DNA of 63,327 bases from SIG588 sp045591985 (GTDB taxonomy: Bacteria; Bacillota; Clostridia; Oscillospirales; Acutalibacteraceae). Positions 15,404-24,808 of the stretch are shown piece by piece. The stretch lies in contig JAZNTV010000007.1 in the NCBI GenBank assembly GCA_045591985.1, forward strand, positions 1 through 63,327, read 5' to 3'. The position numbers were made by a program, and so were the translations under genes. Under the pieces are notes generated by a model. That model was given only the letters and a program-made list of their open reading frames with translations. It was not told where the DNA came from and ran no database searches. The stretch's first letter is position 1. Every line of letters begins with the position of its first letter.

Positions 15404-17731
15404 TTACTCAGAAATATCGTCTCGCAGGGCGTTCATTTCCATCCACTGTTGGCGGGTGATCAGCACCTGGCGCGGTTTGCTTCCCTCATGCGGGCCGACG
15501 ATACCGCGTCGTTCCATCTCGTCTACAATGCGGCCTGCGCGGGCATAGCCCAAACGCAGTTTGCGTTGCAACAACGACGTGGATGCCATTCCCGCATCGA
15601 TAACCACTTCGATCGCCTGCGGAAGCATATCGTCGGCAGGTTCATTGTCGTCGCCATCATCGGCAGCCGAACTCTCCTTCTTTCCTGCCGCGCTCGCTTG
15701 ACGTTCGATTTCCTGCATGATCGCATCATCATAAAGCTCTTCGTTGTCTTCCCCTTTCAGGAAATCCACCACCGCTTCGATCTCTTCCATATCGACGTAT
15801 CCGCCTTGTATGCGCATGGGTTTGGACATACCGAGCGGCATAAACAACATATCACCGCGGCCAAGCAATTTTTCCGCACCGCCGCAATCCAGAATCGTGC
15901 GGGAGTCCACGCTGCTCGCCACAGTAAGGGCCAAACGGCTCGGAATGTTCGCCTTGATCAAACCGGTAATAACGTCGACGGACGGACGTTGGGTCGCAAT
16001 CACCAAATGCATACCCGCCGCACGTGCCATCTGCGCCAAACGCACAATGGCATCTTCCACTTCGTTCTTGGCCGCCATCATCAAGTCGGCCAACTCATCG
16101 ATAAGAATAAGGATCTGCGGCTTGGCTTTCAACGTATCGCTCTTTTGCGCCAGGCGATTGTATTCTTCCAAATTACGCACATTGTTTTCGGCAAACGCTT
16201 TGTAACGCGCAAGCATTTCGGTCACGGCCCAACCGAGTGCACCCGCCGCTTTGCGCGGGTCGGTCACCACCGGCACCAACAGGTGCGGAATACCGTTATA
16301 CACACCGAATTCGACCATTTTGGGGTCGATCAGCAACAAGCGCACCTCTTCGGGAGACGCCCGGAACAAGACACTCTGGATCATCATGTTGGTACACACC
16401 GATTTACCCGAACCGGTAGTACCCGCGATCAGCAAGTGGGGCATCTTTGCAAGATCGGTATACACCGTGTTGCCCGCAATATCACGACCGAGCGCTACCG
16501 TCAGTTTGCTCTTGGCAAGCGAGAAATCGGGAGCGTCGATCATTTCGCGCAGACCGATGGATACGCGGTTGCGGTTGGGCACTTCGATACCGACCGCCGC
16601 TTTGTTCGGGATGGGCGCTTCAATACGCACCCCCGTTGTAGCAAGGCGCAAGGCGATATCGTCCGCAAGGCCCGTGATCTTGCTGAGTTTCACACCCGCA
16701 CTGGGTTCCAGTTCGTATCGTGTGACCGAAGGGCCGCGTGACACCGCAATCACGCGCGCACTGACGCCGAAATCGTTCAGCGTTTTCACAAGCAAATCGG
16801 CCGTTTGCTGCTGTTCTTGCTGGGCAGCCGCCACGTTTTGCGATTTCACTTCGCGGAGCAACGAGATCGGCGGATAGCGATAGGTCGTCGGTATCGTTTC
16901 TTTTTCGGTTGCTTCGTTCAGTTCCCCGCTGATGGAATTGTCCACACCGGTCTCGGGCGTCGGTTCTTCCGCTGCATCGGGTACGGGCGTTTCCCGCTTT
17001 TTGGAGCGTTGCTTTTTGGGAGCAGGTTCCGCCGCTTCTTCGTCGCCGATATAGCCTTCCCCCATATCCACGTCGATCACCGTAGGCTTATCTTCTTTTT
17101 CGCTGTCATACGCCTTCTTTTTCTTCTTTTTATCAACGATTGCCACGCCTTGTTCGTCGGTCTTTTCGCGTGCTTTCTTCACCACCTTGGCAGGGGCTTT
17201 AAACAGCGTGAGTATGCTGGTTTTGGTAAGGATCATGATGATGACGAACAGCGCCAAGATAAAAATGATCTTTGCGCCGATATCCGAAAACATCCACTCA
17301 AATATGTAACCAAGCAACGCACCGCTCACACCTGCACCATACAGATGCATGCCGCTCTTATACGCTTCGGCCAACGCCGTAAAATAGCCGGTTTCCACAT
17401 CGGCGAAGAAAATATGTACGGTACTGCTGACCGTCAACAGCAGCAATACCCCTTGTATGATACGCCGACGTACCGTGCCGTCGTTCTTCTCTTTGGCAAG
17501 CAAGATCGACACGTAAATGGCAATGGGCGGCACCAAAAAGGCACAAAAGCCAAACAAACCGAACAACAAGTTGTGTAATCCGTTCCACAAACTTGCGCCC
17601 CGAATCAACAGAATACACATAAACAGAATAGCAGACGCAAGCAGAATGACGGCCGTCTTTTGTGCCGACATCCGTTTCTTTTCTTTGGATTGACGCGCCT
17701 GTTTTGCCGATACCGCTTTTTTCTTTGCCAT
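15404..17731 (-). CDS. spoIIIE: DNA translocase FtsK/SpoIIIE
   Basis: 775 residues. Four N-terminal membrane segments (to about residue 165) anchor the protein at the septum. A charged Lys/Glu-rich linker follows, then the alpha/beta motor (Walker A GTTGSGKS near 440, Walker B ILILIDELADLM, RPSVDVITGLIK) and a C-terminal winged-helix gamma domain (from LRLGYARAGRIVDEME) that reads chromosome-orienting sequences. It pumps DNA into the forespore and clears chromosomes from division septa. It follows tepA by 18 bp, a common clostridial pairing. Confidence 0.96.
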   Translation of the reverse strand: MAKKKAVSAKQARQSKEKKRMSAQKTAVILLASAILFMCILLIRGASLWNGLHNLLFGLFGFCAFLVPPIAIYVSILLAKEKNDGTVRRRIIQGVLLLLTVSSTVHIFFADVETGYFTALAEAYKSGMHLYGAGVSGALLGYIFEWMFSDIGAKIIFILALFVIIMILTKTSILTLFKAPAKVVKKAREKTDEQGVAIVDKKKKKKAYDSEKEDKPTVIDVDMGEGYIGDEEAAEPAPKKQRSKKRETPVPDAAEEPTPETGVDNSISGELNEATEKETIPTTYRYPPISLLREVKSQNVAAAQQEQQQTADLLVKTLNDFGVSARVIAVSRGPSVTRYELEPSAGVKLSKITGLADDIALRLATTGVRIEAPIPNKAAVGIEVPNRNRVSIGLREMIDAPDFSLAKSKLTVALGRDIAGNTVYTDLAKMPHLLIAGTTGSGKSVCTNMMIQSVLFRASPEEVRLLLIDPKMVEFGVYNGIPHLLVPVVTDPRKAAGALGWAVTEMLARYKAFAENNVRNLEEYNRLAQKSDTLKAKPQILILIDELADLMMAAKNEVEDAIVRLAQMARAAGMHLVIATQRPSVDVITGLIKANIPSRLALTVASSVDSRTILDCGGAEKLLGRGDMLFMPLGMSKPMRIQGGYVDMEEIEAVVDFLKGEDNEELYDDAIMQEIERQASAAGKKESSAADDGDDNEPADDMLPQAIEVVIDAGMASTSLLQRKLRLGYARAGRIVDEMERRGIVGPHEGSKPRQVLITRQQWMEMNALRDDISE

Positions 17732-17749
17732 TGTTCCGACCGTCCTTCT

Positions 17750-18454
17750 TTATTGGTTTTCTATCATGCGGTAGAGTGCCGCGATGGCATCACCGAGCGA
17801 ACCGAGTTCATCGATCAACCCTTCGCGCACCGCATCGTTACCGTCGAGCACACTGCCCATATCGGTGGTCAGTTCATCCGTACTGTTGCACAGTTCGGCA
17901 AACCGTTTTTCCGACAAGTGGGAATGTTCACACACAAACCGCGTAATGCGCTCTTGCATACGCTGAAAATACCGAGACGCCTGCGGCACACCAAGCACCA
18001 GTCCGTTGGTGCGTACAGGATGAATGGTCATCGTTGCCGAGGGAGCAATAAACGACCGTTTGGCCGATACGGCAAGCGGAACACCGATGGAATGACCGCC
18101 CCCGAGCACCAACGATACCGTTGGTTTTTTCATTCCCGATATCATTTCCGCAATAGCCAGACCCGCCTCAATATCGCCGCCGACCGTGTTTAACAGGATA
18201 AGCACCCCTTCGATCTCCGTGCTTTCCTCGATCGCCACCAGTTGCGGCAATACGTGCTCGTATTTCGTAGTCTTATTATCGCTTCCGAGCGCGTAATGCC
18301 CTTCGATCTGCCCGATCACCGTCAGACAGTGAATGGTATGACGCCCGTTATCGGTCACAACCGCGCCCGTTTCCACCATATCTTTCAACTGCTCTTGCAA
18401 CACACGGCTTTCGTGGGTCTCGCGGCGTACCGGCTCATTTTTTTCTTTACTCAT
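17750..18454 (-). CDS. tepA: ClpP-like serine protease TepA (translocation-enhancing protein)
   Basis: 234 residues of the ClpP/crotonase fold. The nucleophile Ser is in GGHSIGVP, His in TMTIHPVR, and the GGDIEAGLAIAEMI helix matches the family. It belongs to the YmfB/TepA branch of B. subtilis (adjacent to spoIIIE there too), thought to degrade signal peptides or act during sporulation, without a Clp ATPase partner gene. The ATG at 18454 is preferred over the GTG at 18463, because gaggtg lies 7-8 bp upstream. That ribosome binding site falls in the 3' arm of a hairpin (18464-18488). Confidence 0.9.
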   Translation of the reverse strand: MSKEKNEPVRRETHESRVLQEQLKDMVETGAVVTDNGRHTIHCLTVIGQIEGHYALGSDNKTTKYEHVLPQLVAIEESTEIEGVLILLNTVGGDIEAGLAIAEMISGMKKPTVSLVLGGGHSIGVPLAVSAKRSFIAPSATMTIHPVRTNGLVLGVPQASRYFQRMQERITRFVCEHSHLSEKRFAELCNSTDELTTDMGSVLDGNDAVREGLIDELGSLGDAIAALYRMIENQ

Positions 18455-18463
18455 CGTCTTCAC

Positions 18464-18488
18464 CTCATCGGTTAGTCTTGCCGATGAG
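18464..18488 (-). promoter_or_regulatory. Hairpin partly covering the tepA ribosome binding site
   Basis: Perfect 8-bp stem CTCATCGG / CCGATGAG with a 9-nt loop. On the minus strand the distal arm ccgatgag runs into the gaggtg ribosome binding site. No T run follows, so it is not a terminator in tepA direction. Translational control of tepA is inference. Confidence 0.45.
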
Positions 18489-18499
18489 ATGGAGAAATA

Positions 18500-20056
18500 T
18501 TACACTTTAAAAACGATATACCCGCATCCTTTTACCGCGGCTTTTGTACCGTTTATCTCTACATTACGGGAGACGTAGATCTCTTGCGGCGCGGGAATAT
18601 CCAACATATACTCACGCGACGAGGGATTGATGATCACACGAATACGTTCCGCCCCTGCGCGGCGCTCATACACCGCGGGATAACTGCCGCCGATCACTTC
18701 AAATTCACCGTCTTCCTGCAACGCCGGATGCGCACGGCGCAACGCCGTCATAGTCTTTACGTGATTAAGCAGGGAGTCGGGATCCTTCTCCTGTGCTTCC
18801 ACCGTGGGCGCATCAGGTGACGGATCACAGGGAATATAAGTGGTGTCGGCAGTAGAAAATCCGTAGTTCTTCCCCGCCTTCCATTGCATCGGTGAACGTG
18901 CGCCCGTGCGGCGATACCCGCCCTCTACCGAACGCAGACCTTCAAGATACCGCATGCCGATCTCATCACCGTAGTAAATGAGCGGAATGCCGGGCATTGT
19001 GTAGATAAAGGTCTGGATCACACGCAAATCGTCTTCGTCCCGTTCCCACGACACACGCGGCAGATCGTGGGTTCCCGTAGGAACCGACACATAGCCAAGA
19101 CCGCGCGTCTTGTTCAACTGATCGATAAAATCCTCGTAAAACAGGCTGAAATCGCCCTCGCCTTCCTTGCGGAAATAACTGGGCCCCACCCAATCCAGAC
19201 GATCGTTACGCCCTTTTTCGTGGCGGAACAGCGTGGTAAAGCATTTCAAATTAAAATGGATAAGAAAATCCACGTCGAAACCCGCCGCCAACGCACGTTC
19301 GGGATAGCTCCATTCCGAAATGAGCAAACACTCGGGGTGGGTTTCTTTGAATTTCGCGCTCAACTTCTGCCACAATTTGATGGTTTCTTTTTCCTCACAA
19401 TCATACTTCACCAGCGAAAAAGCCATATCCACGCGAAAACCGTCCACACCGTGTTTCGTCCAATGATCCATGATATCCAGCAACGCTTCTTGGGTGGCGA
19501 TGCAATGCGGATCGTCCACTGCCCGTTGCCAGGATTTTGCCGGATCGGGATTGGCAAAGCCATAGTTCAGCGCCGGCTGGCAATAGTAGTAATTCTTCAT
19601 GTAGGAACCGTCGCGATCGGAATAGCCGTTGATAAAGGTACCGTCGCCAAGATCTCCCACCGAATCGGTCCACACATAGCGATGTGAGAACTCGTTCGGG
19701 TCATATTCCGCCGACCGTTGGAACCATTCACATTCAAGCGATGTATGCCCCGCCACCAAATCCAGCACAATATGCATATCGCGTTCTTTCGCTTTGGCAC
19801 ACAAACGACGCAGATCCTCGTTCGTACCGTAGCGAGGAGCTACGGTATAGAAATCCGACACGTCATATCCCGCGTCGCGGAAGGGACTGACAAAAATCGG
19901 ATTCATCCAAATGATATTGCAACCCAGCTCTTTGATGTAATCCAGTTTTTCCTCTACACCTTTAAGGTCGCCGATACCGTCACCGTTGGTATCGAAAAAG
20001 GACTGGGGATACACATTATAGATCATCGCGTTTTTTAACCACGAAGGATTGGGCAT
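18500..20056 (-). CDS. GH13 alpha-glycosidase (alpha-amylase/oligo-glucosidase family)
   Basis: A 518-residue cytoplasmic enzyme starting WLKNAMIYNVYPQSFFDTNGDG, the usual GH13 opening. Catalytic residues: nucleophile Asp in GFRVDMAF (near 207), acid/base Glu in LISEWS (near 246) and the third Asp in GTHDLPR (near 331). The calcium-site loop DTNGDGIGD points to the oligo-1,6-glucosidase/alpha-glucosidase group. GTHD in place of the common NHD is notable. It likely cuts short malto- or isomalto-oligosaccharides taken into the cell. The start has aggaggaaaacgac upstream; the promoter carries an inverted repeat. Confidence 0.88.
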   Translation of the reverse strand: MPNPSWLKNAMIYNVYPQSFFDTNGDGIGDLKGVEEKLDYIKELGCNIIWMNPIFVSPFRDAGYDVSDFYTVAPRYGTNEDLRRLCAKAKERDMHIVLDLVAGHTSLECEWFQRSAEYDPNEFSHRYVWTDSVGDLGDGTFINGYSDRDGSYMKNYYYCQPALNYGFANPDPAKSWQRAVDDPHCIATQEALLDIMDHWTKHGVDGFRVDMAFSLVKYDCEEKETIKLWQKLSAKFKETHPECLLISEWSYPERALAAGFDVDFLIHFNLKCFTTLFRHEKGRNDRLDWVGPSYFRKEGEGDFSLFYEDFIDQLNKTRGLGYVSVPTGTHDLPRVSWERDEDDLRVIQTFIYTMPGIPLIYYGDEIGMRYLEGLRSVEGGYRRTGARSPMQWKAGKNYGFSTADTTYIPCDPSPDAPTVEAQEKDPDSLLNHVKTMTALRRAHPALQEDGEFEVIGGSYPAVYERRAGAERIRVIINPSSREYMLDIPAPQEIYVSRNVEINGTKAAVKGCGYIVFKV

Positions 20057-20077
20057 GTCGTTTTCCTCCTAAAGAAT

Positions 20078-20097
20078 AATTAGTTACCCTAATTATA
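20078..20097 (-). promoter_or_regulatory. -10 region with inverted repeat upstream of the GH13 gene
   Basis: On the minus strand TATAAT (20092-20097) overlaps AATTAG-gttac-type palindrome (AATTAG 20078-20083, CTAATT 20089-20094). The placement over and just past the -10 suits a repressor site, perhaps a sugar-responsive one. Confidence 0.45.
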
Positions 20098-20155
20098 CCA
20101 CAGCGCCCCGGGTTTTGCAACAAAAAAATCGGATGCCAAAGCATCCGATTTTCGC

Positions 20156-20869
20156 TTATTTCCGAAAGAACAACTTCTCCAGCCGCTTATACAACAAGAA
20201 TGTAAGAAGCGAAACTGCAATTCCTTTCACCAAGTTGAGCGGTGCCACACAAAACAGTACGAATGTCGTAACATCGGTCACACCGGCGTTTACCGCCTGC
20301 CCCATGCCAACGATCTGTTCAAGCGGGATCCCATACAGCGCGGCAAATTTCGGCAACAGATATACCGCATTAAACAAGCTACCGAACACGGTCAACACGA
20401 CCGTCCCCAACGCCATGCCGATTATGGCTGTTTTTTTTGTTTTCCTTACGTGATACAAAATGCACGCAGGCAACACCAAACTGCAACCGACCGCAAAATT
20501 GGCAAAATCCCCTACGAATGCCGTAGTCGTCCCTTTTACCATCAGTTTCAAAAAAATCTTTACGCCTTCGCAAACCACGACCGATGACGGCCCCAAATAA
20601 AACCCACACAGCAAAACGGGCACTTCGGAAAAATCGAGTTTATAAAACTCGGGGGCCAAAAACAAAAGCGGGAAATCCAAAACATGGAGCACCGTTGCCA
20701 CCGCCGCAAAAACGCCGATCATGCTGACACGCTGCGCTGCCGATACCGCTCGCTTTTTCGGCAAATATCGTTCCGCCACCCGTGCCACGGCAAAAAGTGC
20801 CGCCGCAACAGCGAGACAAACCAGCAAAAACACCGCATTTTCCTTTACTTGTTCCCAACGTACACCCAT
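20156..20869 (-). CDS. ribU: Riboflavin ECF transporter substrate-binding component
   Basis: 237 residues with 6 membrane segments after one extra N-terminal segment. FYKLDFSEVP is the loop signature of RibU S-components, and an FMN riboswitch precedes the gene, which independently supports riboflavin as the substrate. The energising ATPases and EcfT are elsewhere, as usual for group II ECF systems. ATG 20869 is chosen for its gaggtg at 7 bp; an in-frame ATG at 20884 lacks one. The N-terminal extra segment (about 35 residues, VFLLVCLAVAAALFAV) is longer than in typical RibU. Confidence 0.93.
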   Translation of the reverse strand: MGVRWEQVKENAVFLLVCLAVAAALFAVARVAERYLPKKRAVSAAQRVSMIGVFAAVATVLHVLDFPLLFLAPEFYKLDFSEVPVLLCGFYLGPSSVVVCEGVKIFLKLMVKGTTTAFVGDFANFAVGCSLVLPACILYHVRKTKKTAIIGMALGTVVLTVFGSLFNAVYLLPKFAALYGIPLEQIVGMGQAVNAGVTDVTTFVLFCVAPLNLVKGIAVSLLTFLLYKRLEKLFFRK

Positions 20870-20888
20870 GTCCCAACACCTCATTCAC

Positions 20889-20921
20889 AAAAAAGAACCC
20901 CCGTTGTGCAACAACGGGGGT
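20889..20921 (-). terminator. Riboswitch-controlled attenuator upstream of ribU
   Basis: Perfect 11-bp stem ACCCCCGTTGT / ACAACGGGGGT followed on the minus strand by TTcTTTTTT. It lies between the FMN aptamer and the ribU start, in the place of the regulated terminator. Confidence 0.85.
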
Positions 20922-20942
20922 AACAGAATCGGCAAAACACCT

Positions 20943-21057
20943 ATCTTCTCACATCCGGACTGTACCGTCGGCTTTGGAATCACACCAAATCAGTCGGGAT
21001 ATTTCCCGAGTCGCGGGCTATAACCGCCGGTGGGGAATCTCACCCCGCCCCGAAGAC
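20943..21057 (-). ncRNA. FMN riboswitch (RFN element)
   Basis: On the minus strand the conserved blocks appear in order: tcttcggggcggggtgag, attccccaccggcggt, agcccgcga, a variable arm (ctcgggaaatatcccga), ctgatttggtgtgattcc, aagccgacggtacagtcc and ggatgtgagaagata. This is the classic RFN aptamer, which binds FMN and here would promote termination at 20889-20921 when FMN is plentiful. Confidence 0.97.
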
Positions 21058-21109
21058 CCGTTTATTGTAGCATATCCCCGATCGATTGTCAAGAATTTTC
21101 GTTTGGTAC

Positions 21110-21138
21110 TTGCCCCCGTGTCGTTTTTGTGTTATACT
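21110..21138 (+). promoter_or_regulatory. Promoter of the DUF4364-cca-radical SAM operon
   Basis: TTGCCC (21110-21115), 17-bp spacer, TATACT (21133-21138). Confidence 0.65.
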
Positions 21139-21180
21139 GGTATATGTATATCTGAATCAGAACAGGAGTTTTCAAAAATT

Positions 21181-21777
21181 ATGCCGATGCAAGGATTTTC
21201 CGCCGGTGTAGAGCCGGGCGGGCTGTACCGTATGGCTGATATTCAGCTTCTTATCTGTTATATGTTAAGCAGTATAAAAGAAGCGCTCCCCCGCACCACC
21301 GTAATGGATATCGTGGCAGGCGGCGGTATGGCCAATTTCTTTGAGACCACCGAAGCGCTTGAGGGATTGCTTACCGCAGGCAGCGTTACCCAATCGGACG
21401 ATGCCGAACAATTGCTGACACTGGAAGAAAACGGGCGCGTGGCAGTCGAAACGTTACGCAACCGTCTGCCTCTCACTTTGCGCGAGCGTTCGGCCAAGGC
21501 GGCCATCCAGGCATTGGCACGTCGCCACAACGAACGCGACTCCGATGTGACCGTTTGTGACCTTACTCACGGTTGTACTGTCACTTGTGCCATTCGCGAC
21601 GAAGAAGCCCCCCTGTTGTCGCTTTCGTTGAAAGTGGGCGACCATCAACAGGCGGAGTATATTCGCGAACATTTTCTGGACGACTCAGGCCTGTTGTACC
21701 GCAGTATCCTTTCGATCTTGACGGGACGCGCCGAAATTCGCGACGAAGACGGGCGCACGGTCATTCACGTGCTGTGA
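21181..21777 (+). CDS. DUF4364 family protein
   Basis: A 198-residue soluble protein. The N-terminal part (ADIQLLICYMLSSI, FETTEALEGLLTAG, LTLEENGRVAVETL) has the pattern of a winged-helix DNA-binding or dimerisation domain; the C-terminal half has alternating beta strands (VTVCDLTHGCTVTCAI, LSLSLKVG). It matches the clostridial DUF4364 family, whose role is unknown and which is often suggested to be a PadR-like regulator. The start is set at ATG 21181; ATG 21187 is also possible. Anything upstream in the frame would translate the antisense of the riboswitch. It overlaps cca by 4 bp. Confidence 0.85.
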   Translation: MPMQGFSAGVEPGGLYRMADIQLLICYMLSSIKEALPRTTVMDIVAGGGMANFFETTEALEGLLTAGSVTQSDDAEQLLTLEENGRVAVETLRNRLPLTLRERSAKAAIQALARRHNERDSDVTVCDLTHGCTVTCAIRDEEAPLLSLSLKVGDHQQAEYIREHFLDDSGLLYRSILSILTGRAEIRDEDGRTVIHVL

Positions 21778-23126
21778 GCAGGCCGATCGTCTTGCCGCCT
21801 GATGTGGCGGCGTTGATTGCACGCTTACAGGCCCACGGCTTTGCCGCTTATGCCGTGGGCGGCTGTGTGCGCGACAGTCTGCGCGGTGTCATTCCGCACG
21901 ATTGGGATATCACCACCGCCGCCTCGCCGGATGAAACGGCCGCCGTGTTTGCCGATCACCGCACCATCACGGTCGGTGCGCAACACGGCACGATAGCCGT
22001 GTTGACCGAGGAACGTACGGTAGAGATCACCACCTTCCGCACCGAAAGCGGTTATGCCGACAGCCGCCACCCCGACAGCGTGACCTTTGTTTCCGATGTT
22101 CGTGACGACCTCGCACGGCGCGATTTCACCGTAAACGCAATGGCATATAATGAGAACGAAGGATTGGTGGATCCGTTCGGCGGACAGCGCGATCTTGCAA
22201 ACGGTACACTCCGTTGCGTGGGCGATGCTGCGACTCGCTTTTCCGAGGACGCATTACGCATCTTACGCGCCCTGCGCTTCGCCGCAACGCTCCCCCTTTC
22301 AATTGCTCCCGAAACCGCCGACGCACTTCATAAAACGCGTGAAACACTGCGTTATATCGCGGCGGAACGTGTGGCGGCAGAACTCACTAAGTTGTTGTGC
22401 GGCGTCAATGTGTTGCCGATACTACATGAATACCGCGACATATTGGCGGTGATAATTCCCGAAATCTCTGCCACATTCGATTTCGATCAACGCAATCCGC
22501 ACCATTGTTACGACATTTATAACCATACGTTGCATGCACTCGCCGCCGCACCTTACGACCCCATCGTCAGATGGGCTGTTTTGTTACACGATATCGGCAA
22601 GCCATACACCTTTACAACAGACGAAAACGGCATCGGCCATTTTAAGGGTCACGCGGCAATCGGTGCACCGATTGCCGAGCAGATCCTCCTGCGACTGCGT
22701 ATGAATCGCGAAACCGTGCAAACCGTTACCAAACTGGTAGAAGCGCACGACCGCCAGATACTTCCCTCCGAACCCGCGGTAAAGCGCGTTCTTTACCGTT
22801 ACGGAGAGGATTTTTTCCGTTATCTGATTGCTGTAAAACACGCCGACAACGATGCCCACGCGCTTCACGCAACCGAGCGACGAGAGCAGTGGCAAGCCGT
22901 GGAAAGCGTGCTGAACACCGTTTTGGAACAGGATGCCTGTTTTTCTCTTAAGGATCTCGCTGTAAAGGGTAATGACATTACATCACTTGGCATCTCCCCC
23001 GGCCCTATTGTCGGTAGGATGTTGGAGCACCTGCTGAATGAGGTGATCGACGGGCACTGTCCAAACGACCATGATGCCTTGCTTGCGCATTTACACGCAT
23101 CCCTGAAGAAGGGGGTATATTTTTGA
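21774..23126 (+). CDS. cca: CCA tRNA nucleotidyltransferase
   Basis: 450 residues. The class II nucleotidyltransferase head has AVGGCVRDSL, DWDITTAA and RRDFTVNAMAY, then the tRNA-binding neck (GDAATRFSEDALRILRALRF) and a C-terminal HD domain (VLLHDIGKP, AHD). It adds or repairs the 3' CCA of tRNAs. The GTG at 21774 overlaps the DUF4364 stop (GTGA), which implies coupling; the frame remains open further upstream but without a usable start. The HD-bearing form is common in Clostridia, and the last residues overlap the radical SAM gene start. Confidence 0.95.
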   Translation: MSRPIVLPPDVAALIARLQAHGFAAYAVGGCVRDSLRGVIPHDWDITTAASPDETAAVFADHRTITVGAQHGTIAVLTEERTVEITTFRTESGYADSRHPDSVTFVSDVRDDLARRDFTVNAMAYNENEGLVDPFGGQRDLANGTLRCVGDAATRFSEDALRILRALRFAATLPLSIAPETADALHKTRETLRYIAAERVAAELTKLLCGVNVLPILHEYRDILAVIIPEISATFDFDQRNPHHCYDIYNHTLHALAAAPYDPIVRWAVLLHDIGKPYTFTTDENGIGHFKGHAAIGAPIAEQILLRLRMNRETVQTVTKLVEAHDRQILPSEPAVKRVLYRYGEDFFRYLIAVKHADNDAHALHATERREQWQAVESVLNTVLEQDACFSLKDLAVKGNDITSLGISPGPIVGRMLEHLLNEVIDGHCPNDHDALLAHLHASLKKGVYF

Positions 23127-24007
23127 GCACCCCTTGTTTGCTTTGTCCACGACAATGTCAAGCCGACCGAGACACGGCGCAGTCTCTCGGTGGTTGCGGT
23201 GTTACCGCCGCGCCGCGTGTGGCGCGTGCGGCTTTGCATTTCGGCGAAGAACCGTGCATCAGCGGGCAAAACGGTTCGGGCACCATCTTTTTCAGCGGTT
23301 GCCCGCTCCACTGCCGCTTTTGCCAGAATTATGAGATAAGCCAAACGCGTTTCGGTAAAGAGATCTCTCCCGCACGATTAGCGGATATTTTTCGCGAATT
23401 GGAAGAAGCCGGAGCGCACAACATAAACCTTGTCAGCGGCACACAATTCGTCCCCGCTATACGTCAAGCCATTTCCCTTTACAAGCCTTCCGTGCCGATC
23501 GTCTATAATTCCGGCGGTTACGAACGAACCGAAACCCTCAAAACGTTAGAGGGTTTGATCGATGTTTATCTTCCCGACCTCAAATATGCAGACAATGCTC
23601 TGGGGTCATCCCTTTCGGGTGTACCCGATTACGCCGATCGCGCGGGCGAAGCCATTTTGGAAATGGCCCGCCAAACAGGGCCGATGCAACTTGATGAACA
23701 CGGGCTAGCCCAACGCGGTACAATGGTACGTCATCTGGTGTTACCGGGGCACACCAAGAATTCACTTGCTGTATTGGATTGGTTAGCCGATCATTTGCCA
23801 CACGGCTGTTTTGTCAGCTTGATGTTCCAATACACCCCGCTCAGAGATATCGAAGGATTTCCCACCCTCTCCCGCCGTCTGACACGGCGTGAACGTGAAA
23901 AAGTTTTTCAACACTTGTTGGCACGGGGATTAACCGAAGGCTATGCGCAAGAAGCCGAGAGCGCCTCAGCGGTGTTTATCCCGTCGTTTGATTTGACAGG
24001 TGTATAA
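23123..24007 (+). CDS. Radical SAM protein, PflX / putative pyruvate formate-lyase activase-like
   Basis: 294 residues starting at TTG 23123, which overlaps the cca stop (TTGA). The cluster motif CPLHCRFC (CxxxCxxC) lies near residue 60, preceded by an N-terminal Cys pair CLLCPRQC typical of the PflX/COG1313 group and its AmrS relatives. GSGTIFFSGC, YNSGGYE and YLPDLKYAD are further family blocks. Members are called putative glycyl-radical enzyme activases, but their partner is rarely known and no glycyl radical enzyme is nearby here. Confidence 0.88.
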   Translation: MSTPCLLCPRQCQADRDTAQSLGGCGVTAAPRVARAALHFGEEPCISGQNGSGTIFFSGCPLHCRFCQNYEISQTRFGKEISPARLADIFRELEEAGAHNINLVSGTQFVPAIRQAISLYKPSVPIVYNSGGYERTETLKTLEGLIDVYLPDLKYADNALGSSLSGVPDYADRAGEAILEMARQTGPMQLDEHGLAQRGTMVRHLVLPGHTKNSLAVLDWLADHLPHGCFVSLMFQYTPLRDIEGFPTLSRRLTRREREKVFQHLLARGLTEGYAQEAESASAVFIPSFDLTGV

Positions 24008-24037
24008 TAAATCCAAAGCAGAAAGGAACCCGTTACC

Positions 24038-24760
24038 ATGTCTGAAAAGAAGCGAAAATTATTCCCCACCAAAGCAGAATTGCGCAATCGTTGGCATCTT
24101 CCGAGCGACAGCGTCATCTTTTTTATACTGCAATTCGTTTTTCTTACGTTACAATGTGCCCTTTTCTTTGTGTGTTTGGGCGAATCCATCAACGCATTGT
24201 TACCCTTGTTATACGGTGCTGTGTTGTTCCTGCTCGCATTAAACAGTCGCCGTAAGATCTGCCGTGTTTCCCTATACATTCTTACGGCACTCGTTGTCGC
24301 TGTGGTACTTGTTATGATCGTGGGATTCTGTTTGGTCGCCAAAGACATTACCGGCGTCACATCGCTCGCCTTGACAGCGAAAGAGCGACTCGGCTTTGCG
24401 TTTTCTTACATAATTACCGTCTTGGAACCGTTGTTGTTAATGACAGCACCTTCCTTCATTTTAACCGCACGCCTTACCAAAACCAAAAGTACCGCCGTTC
24501 TTTTGCATATCCTTTCCTGGATATCGATCGTCCTTGCGGGCGTAACCTTATATTTTGCCTATTACCCCACCCTTACAGGCTATCTTTTGGTCTTTAACGG
24601 TCTTAACTTCTCCTTCTTTACTGCTGAAACACTGCTGTGGGTATACGGTATTGCGTCGTTAGCGTTTGCCGTTTCGGTCTATATGTCGTATCCGTTTGGT
24701 ACCAAGCGCATCAAATCGATGGTTGAAAAAGCGCGCGCCAAATCGCCCGAAAACAAATAA
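24038..24760 (+). CDS. Integral membrane protein of unknown function
   Basis: 240 residues with about six hydrophobic segments (for example FFILQFVFLTLQCALFFVCL, LYILTALVVAVVLVMIVGF, ISIVLAGVTLYFAYYP) between a basic N-terminus and a basic C-terminal tail (KRIKSMVEKARAKS). I recognise no family. It starts at ATG 24038 behind gaaagg, 30 bp after the radical SAM gene, and may be the last gene of that operon because a terminator follows. Confidence 0.75.
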   Translation: MSEKKRKLFPTKAELRNRWHLPSDSVIFFILQFVFLTLQCALFFVCLGESINALLPLLYGAVLFLLALNSRRKICRVSLYILTALVVAVVLVMIVGFCLVAKDITGVTSLALTAKERLGFAFSYIITVLEPLLLMTAPSFILTARLTKTKSTAVLLHILSWISIVLAGVTLYFAYYPTLTGYLLVFNGLNFSFFTAETLLWVYGIASLAFAVSVYMSYPFGTKRIKSMVEKARAKSPENK

Positions 24761-24766
24761 AAGAAA

Positions 24767-24794
24767 AACCGCCGAAGCCTAGGCTTCGGCGGTT
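24767..24794. terminator. Bidirectional terminator
   Basis: Perfect 14-bp palindrome-like stem AACCGCCGAAGCCT / AGGCTTCGGCGGTT between convergent genes. Confidence 0.85.
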
Positions 24795-24808
24795 GAATAT
24801 ACATTAAA

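Noticed and set aside
13411..16741. Several plus-strand frames over ygiQ and spoIIIE
   Set aside because: Shadows of well-recognised minus-strand proteins; His/Arg-rich composition typical of reverse frames.
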